From positions 1 to 6,052 of the forward strand of contig JAHJSJ010000018.1 in the NCBI GenBank assembly GCA_018830415.1: a stretch of 6,052 nucleotides of DNA. Reading direction: 5' to 3'. A program made the translations under genes and the position numbers. The DNA comes from Alphaproteobacteria bacterium (lineage in GTDB: Bacteria > Pseudomonadota > Alphaproteobacteria > Sphingomonadales > Sphingomonadaceae). How positions within the stretch are numbered: the first letter of the stretch is position 1; every line of letters starts with the position of its first letter. Under the pieces are notes generated by a model. The model made no database searches. It saw only the letters and a list, made by a program, of their open reading frames with translations, and was not told where the DNA came from. This document shows, in pieces, positions 1 through 4,955 of the stretch.

Positions 1-610
1 TGACCAGCGCGGCTGCGGGCGGGAGGTCGGCGGAACATTTGTGGTGATCGACCACGATCACATCCACGCCCGCATCCCGCGCCATGCCCAACGCTTCGTG
101 TGCCATTGCGCCGCAATCGACCGTGACGATCAGCCGTGAACCGCTTTCGGCGAGCTTGACCAGCGCTTCACCGCTGGGGCCGTATCCTTCAAGCAGACGG
201 TCGGGGATATAATAGCCAGCCGTATGGCCCAATTGCCCCAGCAGTTCGACCAGCAACGCCGCGCTGGTGGCGCCATCGACATCGTAATCGCCGAAGATCG
301 TCACCTGCTCGCCGGTGATGACGCATTGCGCGAGGCGTTCGGCGGCGGTGTCCATGTCGCGGAAGACCGACGGATCGGGCAGAAACGCGCGCATGGTCGG
401 GCGGGCGTGGCGTTCCAGATCATCGTTGGTCACACCGCGGGTCAGCAATAATTGATCGAGGATCGTGCGATCCAGCCCGTGCGCGCTTGCTGCCTGCCCG
501 TCATCCAGCTCCATATTGCCGCCGCGCCACCGCCACGCCTTGCCCGAAAGCGATGAGGTGACGCCAAGCACGGGGGCGAGCGCGGGGGATGGTTGGGAAA
601 TAGTGGCCAT
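1..610 (-). CDS. recJ: RecJ single-stranded-DNA-specific exonuclease, N-terminal part (partial)
   Basis: RecJ degrades single-stranded DNA 5' to 3' in the cytoplasm and acts in RecF-pathway recombination, base-excision repair and mismatch repair. The first 203 residues are visible and the gene runs off the left edge; the full family protein is usually about 560-600 residues. The DHH phosphoesterase motifs are intact: DYDVDGATS at residues 108-116 (motif I), IPDRLLEGYG at 135-144, VDCG at 164-167 (motif II) and VDHHK at 187-191 (motif III), all with the metal-binding Asp and His residues. The ATG at 610-608 is chosen because AGGAAG (616-621) lies 5 bases upstream and because the residues before the first motif match the usual N-terminal length. 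The gene is divergent from the flavodoxin-like gene. The identification rests on sequence motifs and is firm; the C-terminal domains cannot be checked here. Confidence 0.96.
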   Translation of the reverse strand, partial: MATISQPSPALAPVLGVTSSLSGKAWRWRGGNMELDDGQAASAHGLDRTILDQLLLTRGVTNDDLERHARPTMRAFLPDPSVFRDMDTAAERLAQCVITGEQVTIFGDYDVDGATSAALLVELLGQLGHTAGYYIPDRLLEGYGPSGEALVKLAESGSRLIVTVDCGAMAHEALGMARDAGVDVIVVDHHKCSADLPPAAALV

Positions 611-615
611 GCCTG

Positions 616-621
616 CTTCCT
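616..621 (-). promoter_or_regulatory. Ribosome binding site of recJ
   Basis: Read on the minus strand this is AGGAAG, 5 bases before the ATG at 610. It supports that codon as the recJ start. Confidence 0.6.
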
Positions 622-640
622 AACCCAATCCCCGCACAAC

Positions 641-672
641 CGACAGGCTGATGCGATTGACAATCGACAGGC
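641..672. repeat. Inverted repeat flanked by direct octamers in the recJ / flavodoxin divergent gap
   Basis: CGATTGACAATCG at 654-666 is a perfect inverted repeat (6-base arms, one central base). The octamer CGACAGGC occurs at 641-648 and again at 665-672, 24 bases apart, the second copy overlapping the last two bases of the inverted repeat. The element lies 44 bases upstream of the recJ start and 27 bases upstream of the preferred flavodoxin start, where an operator serving two divergent promoters would sit. A TTGACA hexamer (657-662) is embedded in it, but no convincing -10 box follows at the right distance. What is seen is the symmetry; regulatory function is inference. Confidence 0.4.
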
Positions 673-692
673 GCGCGGGGAAGTCTTGCGCC

Positions 693-1187
693 ATGTCATC
701 AAACACCGCGCCAAGCCTGCTGATCATCTGGCACAGCCGCACCGGGGCAAGCGCGGCGATGGCGCGCGCGGCGGCTGAGGGCGCGGGCGCGACGGGGTTG
801 CTGGTGCCTGCCGCTGACGCATTGCCTGAAATGCTGCTGGCGGCCGATGGTTACATTTTCTGTTGCCCAGAAAACCTCGCGAGCATGAGCGGGCTGATGA
901 AAGAAATGTTTGATCGCGCCTATTACTCGGTGCTCGGACGGATCGAAGGGCGACCCTATGCCACGCTGATCGCCGCCGGTTCCGATGGGGAGGGGGCGCA
1001 GCGCCAGATTGACCGGATCGCGACTGGATGGCGTCTGCGTCGGGTTGCTGAGCCATTGATCGTGAACCTTGATGCGCAAACGCCAGAGGCCATCGCCGCG
1101 CCGAAACAGGTGCCGGACGAGGTTCTGCAACAGTGTTACGAAGTGGGGGAAGCCTTGGCAGAGGGCTTGCGTCTCGGCGTGTTTTAG
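693..1187 (+). CDS. Flavodoxin-family / FMN reductase-like protein
   Basis: This predicted cytoplasmic protein of 164 residues has a flavodoxin fold and probably binds FMN. A hydrophobic first strand (SLLIIWHS, residues 8-15) leads into an SRTGAS loop (15-20), the position that grips the FMN phosphate in flavodoxins. A second characteristic block reads CPENLASMSGLMKEMFDR (58-75), matching the flavin-contacting loop of NAD(P)H-dependent FMN reductase-like proteins, followed by RPYATLIAAGSDG (87-99), a later core strand. An in-frame ATG at 651 would add 14 residues, but they do not look like a flavodoxin N terminus. The ATG at 693 puts the first strand near the start, as in the family, and has GGGGAAG (677-683) nine bases upstream. 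The gene is divergent from recJ. The fold is well supported; redox partner and substrate are unknown. Confidence 0.85.
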   Translation: MSSNTAPSLLIIWHSRTGASAAMARAAAEGAGATGLLVPAADALPEMLLAADGYIFCCPENLASMSGLMKEMFDRAYYSVLGRIEGRPYATLIAAGSDGEGAQRQIDRIATGWRLRRVAEPLIVNLDAQTPEAIAAPKQVPDEVLQQCYEVGEALAEGLRLGVF

Positions 1188-1242
1188 CGATTGATCCAAA
1201 ACGGGATATGTCTGCTGATTGAGGACTCGACGATAGGCTGCA

Positions 1243-1288
1243 AACGCGCCTAAGTTGATGAAAGTATTTTGGCTCTTTCGGGCGCGTT
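1243..1288. repeat. 8-base inverted repeat just before the 1292 gene
   Basis: AACGCGCC (1243-1250) is the exact reverse complement of GGCGCGTT (1281-1288), leaving a 30-base, comparatively AT-rich loop that includes TATTTT (1265-1270). The right arm ends three bases before the ATG at 1292, where a Shine-Dalgarno sequence would normally be; none is visible. The repeat could be an operator, a leader hairpin limiting translation, or a poor terminator for the flavodoxin gene. The loop is long and no U-tract follows, so a classical terminator is unlikely. Confidence 0.3.
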
Positions 1289-1291
1289 AGA

Positions 1292-2086
1292 ATGGGGGGC
1301 TGGACAATTTCACAGTCGCAGCGTGCCGATATCACACAATTGCACCTGCTGTTTGCCAAGGGCAAACGGCCCAGTCGCGATGCGATCAGGGCGTTTGCCG
1401 CGCGCCAGCAAGCGGTTGACCTCAGCCATGACCCTATCAGTGATGATGATTTGCGGGATGCGGCGGATTCGCCCGACCAGATGGTATGGGCTGAATTATT
1501 GTGTGACGGCCTGACCTTTGATCTCAGCGGACTCGCCCCCGGTCAGCCAGGCGCTTTCCCGGTCATCGAACATCGTTTTGATCTCGCCGAAATGCCAACC
1601 GCTGCCAGCTATGATGCGCTTTCAATTATACCGGGGCCGCATATTGCGGCGGGCGGGCGCAGCTTACCGGTGGTGCGGGCGATGCTGGCACTGGCGCGGG
1701 ATATGGCCTTGTGTTTCGATGATCTCGCGGCGGTGTGCTGGGCCCCGTCGCGCAGCGCAATCGGGCGGCGGTTTTTCGAATCGGTCATTTCCGCATGGCT
1801 TGATGGCGGGCCGTTTCCCGCGCTCGGCCTCACTGCCTTTGCCCAAAGCGCGGATGGTTCGCTGCAAAGCGTCGGGCTTGATTTCTGGATCGGGCAGGAA
1901 CTGCGGATTGAGCCGCCTTTAAGCGCCGACCGGGTAGCAGCAACGCGGCTCGGGATCCGGCTCGTGAACCAGTTTGTGCTGGCAGGCCGGCTGGACAGCG
2001 ATGAACGGATCATCGCGCCCGACGGAACCCGGCTAGTGCTGCGCCCTTCGCGCGATCCCGCGCTGATCATTGTGCGGCGCGAATAG
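1292..2086 (+). CDS. Conserved hypothetical protein, DUF4261-like C-terminal region
   Basis: This 264-residue soluble protein has no signal peptide or membrane segment. I do not recognise a firmly characterised family. The pattern in the C-terminal third (roughly residues 187-255) resembles the uncharacterised DUF4261 domain: GLDFWIGQELRIEPP (195-209), a helix ending LVNQFVLAGR (224-233), then TRLVLRPSRD (246-255). A middle segment with an alanine-rich helix followed by AAVCWAPSRSA (146-156) also fits the layout of that family. These matches are from memory of the pattern, not from a profile search. The ATG at 1292 is the first start after an in-frame stop at 1259-1261; it lacks a clear ribosome binding site. 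The TAG stop at 2084-2086 directly abuts the ATG of the AHH nuclease gene in the same frame, implying translational coupling at the least. Function unknown. Confidence 0.75.
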   Translation: MGGWTISQSQRADITQLHLLFAKGKRPSRDAIRAFAARQQAVDLSHDPISDDDLRDAADSPDQMVWAELLCDGLTFDLSGLAPGQPGAFPVIEHRFDLAEMPTAASYDALSIIPGPHIAAGGRSLPVVRAMLALARDMALCFDDLAAVCWAPSRSAIGRRFFESVISAWLDGGPFPALGLTAFAQSADGSLQSVGLDFWIGQELRIEPPLSADRVAATRLGIRLVNQFVLAGRLDSDERIIAPDGTRLVLRPSRDPALIIVRRE

Positions 2087-2605
2087 ATGAAGGCTTGGGG
2101 TCGCACCGCTTCCACTGCCGTGATTGCTTTTCGCTCGGTCAATTGTCCCGGTACGGCGGGATATGACCCCGGCCTGCAACGCCATCACCTGCTGCCGCGG
2201 CAGTTAGTGTCGCGTCGGTGTTTCGGAGGGCTGTTCGAAGCCATCGGCCGAAGCCGCGTCGGGTTTGAAGATTTCCGCGCCAATGGGCTGTTGCTGCCAG
2301 CAACAGAACGGGCGGCGATCCGCACCGGGATGCCGCTGCATCGCGGGCCGCACCGGCGTTACAATGAAGTGGTGATGGCGCGGGTCGGACGGATTGAGGA
2401 GCGCTGGTCACACTTGCGTCATCAGGACGCCGATCTGGCGCTGACCGAAGCATTGCTGCGTCTGCGTGTGCTGCAGGGCGCGCTGCGGCGGCAATTGCTG
2501 GCCGAACGCCGACGGGTGATGCTCAATCGCAACGACCCGCTCGGCACCGGATTTGACTTCCGCGAGCTTGACACCATGGCCGAGGCGCTGTGGCTGGCAA
2601 AATAG
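2087..2605 (+). CDS. AHH-family (HNH/EndoVII superfamily) predicted nuclease
   Basis: This 172-residue basic protein carries the residue pattern of the AHH nuclease family: QRHHLLPRQL (31-40) with the paired histidines, then an NGLLLP block (66-71), then PLHRGPHRRYNEVV (83-96). In the family the HH pair and the later HxGxH-type histidines bind metal and catalyse nucleic-acid cleavage; here the first residue of the name-giving triad is Arg, not Ala. Residues 115-147 form a charged, probably helical stretch. Nothing resembling a signal peptide, secretion domain or RHS repeats precedes the domain, unlike AHH domains at the tips of polymorphic toxins. The ATG directly follows the TAG of the upstream gene, and no separate ribosome binding site is evident, so translation probably depends on termination-reinitiation. 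It converges with the oxidoreductase gene. Nuclease activity and target are inferred from the family only. Confidence 0.82.
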   Translation: MKAWGRTASTAVIAFRSVNCPGTAGYDPGLQRHHLLPRQLVSRRCFGGLFEAIGRSRVGFEDFRANGLLLPATERAAIRTGMPLHRGPHRRYNEVVMARVGRIEERWSHLRHQDADLALTEALLRLRVLQGALRRQLLAERRRVMLNRNDPLGTGFDFRELDTMAEALWLAK

Positions 2606-2609
2606 CGGC

Positions 2610-3614
2610 CTATTCGGCAGCTTCGCTGAGCGCGGCCCACGCGGCATAGTCCGAATTGGCCAGCATCCGCGCCTTGGCCGCGTGATATTCGCGTTCAAAC
2701 CGGGCGACGAGGTCTTCGACGCTGCCGACCTGCTTGATCGTGCCGATGCCCTGGCCCGAACCCCAGATGTCCTTCCACGCCTTGGCCTTGGTGTTGCCGC
2801 CGCTGCCAAAGTTCATCTTGCTGGGATCGCTGACCGGCAGGTTGTCAGGATCAAGCCCCGCCTTTTCGATCGACGAGCGCAGGTAATTGCCGTGCACGCC
2901 TGTAAACAGGTTGGAGTAGATGATGCCTTCTGACGATCCTTCGACGATGCCCTGCTTGTAATCCTCGGTGGCGTTGGCTTCCTTGGTGGCGATGAAGGCG
3001 CTGCCGGCATAGGCAAAGTCCGCGCGCAGTGCCTGCGCCGCAAGGATGCTCGCCCCGTGCCCAATCGCGCCGGACAATGCCACCAGACCATCAAACCATT
3101 CGCGGATTTCCTGCATCAAGGCGAAGGGTGACAACGCGCCCGCGTGACCACCAGCCCCAGCGGCGACCGGGATCAACCCGTCGGCACCCTTTTCGATCGC
3201 TTTCATGGCGAAGCGGTTGTTGATCACGTCGTGCATCGTGATCCCGCCCCAGTTGCGCACCGCCTGGAAAATCTCCTCACGCGCGCCGAGTGAGGTGATT
3301 ACCAGCGGCACCTGCCATTTTTCGCAGGTGGCCATGTCCGCCTCGACCCGGTCATTGGTTCTGTGGATGATCTGGTTTACCGCAAACGGGGCGGCCGGGC
3401 GATCCGGGTGCATCCGGTTATGCTTGGCCAGTTCTTCGGTGATCTGGTGCAGCCATTCATCGAGCAGCGTCTGCGGGCGGGCATTCAGCGCCGGGAAACT
3501 GCCGATTATCCCCGCCTTGCATTGCGCGATAACCAGTTCCGGCCCGGAAACGATGAACAGCGGTGATCCGATCAGCGGCAGACGCAGGCGATCAAACGGG
3601 GCAGGAAGCGGCAT
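2610..3614 (-). CDS. FMN-dependent nitronate monooxygenase-like (2-nitropropane dioxygenase family) oxidoreductase
   Basis: This 334-residue cytoplasmic TIM-barrel flavoenzyme is of the usual family length. The N-terminal segment LPLIGSPLFIVSGPELVIA (12-30) is the family's first strand with its small-residue FMN contact region. GAGGHAG at 153-159 contains the histidine (H157) equivalent to the catalytic His of the GGH motif. SGAIGHGASILAAQALRAD (181-199) and YAGSAF (202-207) are the phosphate-binding segments for FMN, and GSGQGIG (285-291) is the C-terminal glycine-rich loop. Family members oxidise alkyl nitronates or act as NAD(P)H:quinone reductases; the sequence alone does not say which. 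The start at 3614 has AGGAG (3621-3625 on the minus strand) six bases upstream. The gene lies 91 bases downstream of the amidohydrolase on the same strand and may share its transcript. Confidence 0.9.
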   Translation of the reverse strand: MPLPAPFDRLRLPLIGSPLFIVSGPELVIAQCKAGIIGSFPALNARPQTLLDEWLHQITEELAKHNRMHPDRPAAPFAVNQIIHRTNDRVEADMATCEKWQVPLVITSLGAREEIFQAVRNWGGITMHDVINNRFAMKAIEKGADGLIPVAAGAGGHAGALSPFALMQEIREWFDGLVALSGAIGHGASILAAQALRADFAYAGSAFIATKEANATEDYKQGIVEGSSEGIIYSNLFTGVHGNYLRSSIEKAGLDPDNLPVSDPSKMNFGSGGNTKAKAWKDIWGSGQGIGTIKQVGSVEDLVARFEREYHAAKARMLANSDYAAWAALSEAAE

Positions 3615-3620
3615 CGGTTT

Positions 3621-3626
3621 CTCCTG
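3621..3626 (-). promoter_or_regulatory. Ribosome binding site of the oxidoreductase gene
   Basis: Read on the minus strand this is CAGGAG, six bases before the ATG at 3614. It fixes that start. Confidence 0.6.
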
Positions 3627-3644
3627 AAAACGTAATTATTGCAG

Positions 3645-3672
3645 GCCCCGTCTCTAACGCCGGTTGCGGGGC
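3645..3672 (-). terminator. Possible hairpin between the amidohydrolase and oxidoreductase genes
   Basis: GCCCCG (3645-3650) pairs with CGGGGC (3667-3672), and AAC/GTT (3656-3658 with 3663-3665) can add a small inner stem. In minus-strand transcription it falls 33 bases after the amidohydrolase stop codon. What follows on that strand is AT-rich (3631-3640) but not a clean U-tract, so it may be an attenuating or RNA-stabilising hairpin within an operon instead of a terminator. Confidence 0.25.
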
Positions 3673-3705
3673 TGCCAAGTAGCAATTTGGAAAAGAGCTT
3701 GCGCC

Positions 3706-4767
3706 TCAGGCGAGCAGGTCTTCGAGTCCGTAAAACTGCGCCGCAGTCCCGGCAAACAGCGCGGCCTTTTCATCGGCGCTGGCTGACCGGGTCAGGCGTT
3801 TGAAGGCGTTCCACAGCACCGCGTAATCCGCACCCCAGTAATCGACCGGGTAATTGCTTTCAAACATCGCGCGGTCCGGCCCGAAGGCTTCTATGCAGGT
3901 TTCGATATAGGGGCGCCACAATGCGGCGAGATGTTCCGAACCGTGGCCTGCTGCCGGGCCATCTTCGGGCAAAGCGCAGAACGCCATCGCCAGCCCGCCG
4001 AGCTTGACCACCACGTTTTCGCATTGCGCCAGCTCGTGGATATGGCGACGCCAGATGTCGAACCTTTCGTGCAGCCGCCCCTTGTAAGCCGCCACCCCCA
4101 GCGGAGTGCCGCAATGGTCAAGGCAGATAGGTTGATCGGGAAAGGCGCGCGCCAGATCGATCACGTCGGGCAGCTGCGGTTCGAGCACCCAGGCATCAAA
4201 CGTCAGCCCGCGACTGCCCAGTTCGGCAAACCCTGCGCGGAAGGTGGCGGCCCGATACAGCCCTTGTGGCGCATGGAATGGCGGGCCGAGCACCTGCGGG
4301 TCAGCATCCCACGCGCCCTGATGGCGGATGCCCCGGAACCGGTGCGGGGCGACCGTGGTGAGCGCGTCGAGCACTTCGCCCGCGCCGCTTCCCAGCGTCA
4401 GATCAGCATGGCCAATAATCCCCGCGCAGGCCCGGCCCGGCCCATACAGCCCGCTCGCCGATTGCGCCGCGACACCATTGACGAATTCCACCTCGCCCAC
4501 CGTCTTCAACGCCTCGCCATAGGCCGCGTTGTAAAACGCGCCGCACTCCATGAAGACCGTGCCGATGATGTTGTGCCCGCTGGCGAGGTGGGCGTTGAGC
4601 TGATCGAAGGTGTAGTGCGCATTATCGACCAGCGTCGCGATAAAGGGGTGGTGCGGCTCAGGAAACATCGGGATCATCGGCCGCAGATCCCACAGGTGGT
4701 GGTGCGGATCGATGATCGGCAGATCGGGTTCGAGGATATCCTCGGCGTTGCGATTCGCAGGTGTCAT
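3706..4767 (-). CDS. Amidohydrolase-superfamily metal-dependent hydrolase (COG3618 type)
   Basis: This 353-residue predicted cytoplasmic (beta/alpha)8-barrel hydrolase is related to the 2-pyrone-4,6-dicarboxylate lactonase / L-fuconolactonase branch of amidohydrolases. The first-strand metal motif is IIDPHHHLWD (18-27). Later barrel-strand motifs are FRGIRHQG (144-151), CLDHCG (215-220, probable metal or substrate His218), VVKLGGL (253-259) and MFESNYPVD (301-309). In that last motif the usual Asp of the family's GSDWP segment is Asn305. The frame stays open upstream to an ATG at 4863, but the ATG at 4767 is preferred: GGGAGAGA (4771-4778 on the minus strand) sits just upstream, and the 32 extra residues look unlike coding N termini. 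The oxidoreductase gene follows 91 bases downstream. Its substrate, probably a lactone or ester of a catabolic pathway, cannot be read from the sequence. Confidence 0.9.
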   Translation of the reverse strand: MTPANRNAEDILEPDLPIIDPHHHLWDLRPMIPMFPEPHHPFIATLVDNAHYTFDQLNAHLASGHNIIGTVFMECGAFYNAAYGEALKTVGEVEFVNGVAAQSASGLYGPGRACAGIIGHADLTLGSGAGEVLDALTTVAPHRFRGIRHQGAWDADPQVLGPPFHAPQGLYRAATFRAGFAELGSRGLTFDAWVLEPQLPDVIDLARAFPDQPICLDHCGTPLGVAAYKGRLHERFDIWRRHIHELAQCENVVVKLGGLAMAFCALPEDGPAAGHGSEHLAALWRPYIETCIEAFGPDRAMFESNYPVDYWGADYAVLWNAFKRLTRSASADEKAALFAGTAAQFYGLEDLLA

Positions 4768-4770
4768 TGC

Positions 4771-4778
4771 TCTCTCCC
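4771..4778 (-). promoter_or_regulatory. Ribosome binding site deciding the amidohydrolase start
   Basis: Read on the minus strand this is GGGAGAGA, three bases before the ATG at 4767 with its core AGG-like purines 7-10 bases away. No comparable site precedes the upstream in-frame ATG at 4863, so 4767 is taken as the start. Confidence 0.55.
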
Positions 4779-4788
4779 TTGCCCGGCG

Positions 4789-4822
4789 CACACGCAGTGT
4801 GTTGGAGACACATGTGACACAG
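4789..4822. promoter_or_regulatory. Cluster of TGTG/CACA symmetric motifs upstream of the amidohydrolase (candidate operator)
   Basis: Within 34 bases there are three overlapping symmetries: CACAC-GCA-GTGTG (4789-4801), TGTGT-TGGAG-ACACA (4798-4812) and the 8-base palindrome CACATGTG (4809-4816). On the minus strand TGTGTC also occurs twice with a 9-base period. The cluster starts 22 bases upstream of the amidohydrolase ATG, a typical repressor or activator position. No regulator gene lies in the window. The symmetry is seen directly; binding is inference. Confidence 0.3.
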
Positions 4823-4826
4823 TCCT

Positions 4827-4843
4827 GGCCGTAAAAAGCGGCC
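4827..4843. repeat. Short hairpin in the amidohydrolase leader region
   Basis: GGCCG (4827-4831) and CGGCC (4839-4843) form a perfect 5-base stem around a TAAAAAG loop, immediately beyond the TGTG/CACA cluster. It may simply be part of the promoter region; no function can be assigned. Confidence 0.25.
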
Positions 4844-4926
4844 CCGCCATTTGCCCCGCCCAAGCGCGTCCGCGCCAGTGATTTTGGTCATCCCTAAGGT
4901 GAAAAAGGCGCTGCGTCATGCCCCAT

Positions 4927-4955
4927 TCTATAACGGCGCGGGCTGCGGTAGGAAA
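4927..4955 (-). promoter_or_regulatory. Weak promoter candidate reading toward the amidohydrolase
   Basis: On the minus strand TATAGA (4932-4927) resembles a -10 box, and TTTCCT (4955-4950), 17 bases upstream, matches a -35 box poorly. It would give a leader of about 150 bases that includes the TGTG/CACA cluster. The match is weak and could be chance. Confidence 0.18.

Noticed and set aside
224..451. A plus-strand 75-codon open frame at the left edge.
   Set aside because: It lies opposite the RecJ catalytic core (DYDVDG motif), which is unmistakable.
657..685. A sigma-70-like promoter for the flavodoxin gene with TTGACA at 657-662.
   Set aside because: No acceptable -10 hexamer lies 16-18 bases downstream; the sequence there is GC-rich (GGGGAAG and neighbours), so the hexamer is probably incidental to the palindrome.
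651..692. An earlier in-frame start for the flavodoxin-like gene at 651.
   Set aside because: The 14 extra residues are not flavodoxin-like, the spacing to any purine-rich site is poor, and this stretch holds the inverted repeat in the divergent promoter region.
724..1365. Long minus-strand open frames (213 and 166 codons) opposite the flavodoxin-like gene.
   Set aside because: Their translations are Arg/Pro/Ser-rich low-complexity sequences typical of antisense frames in high-GC DNA; the plus-strand frame has the conserved flavodoxin loops.
1292..2605. Declaring this pair a new toxin-antitoxin or phage-defence system.
   Set aside because: Gene order, lack of secretion modules, the housekeeping context and the absence of mobile-element marks do not support it beyond a hypothesis; it is kept only as a finding to test.
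3029..3627. Plus-strand open frames of 64-140 codons opposite the oxidoreductase.
   Set aside because: The opposite strand encodes the complete FMN-binding TIM-barrel protein with all expected motifs; these frames show no domain and no ribosome binding site.
4768..4863. A 32-residue N-terminal extension of the amidohydrolase from an ATG at 4863, possibly a signal peptide.
   Set aside because: It has no positively charged start followed by a hydrophobic core, no ribosome binding site at 4863, and a clear one before 4767.
3931..4881. A 316-codon plus-strand open frame opposite the amidohydrolase.
   Set aside because: It mirrors the real gene in a GC-rich sequence. Its translation is rich in Arg, Ala, Gln and Val with no recognisable domain, while the minus strand has all the amidohydrolase motifs and a good ribosome binding site.
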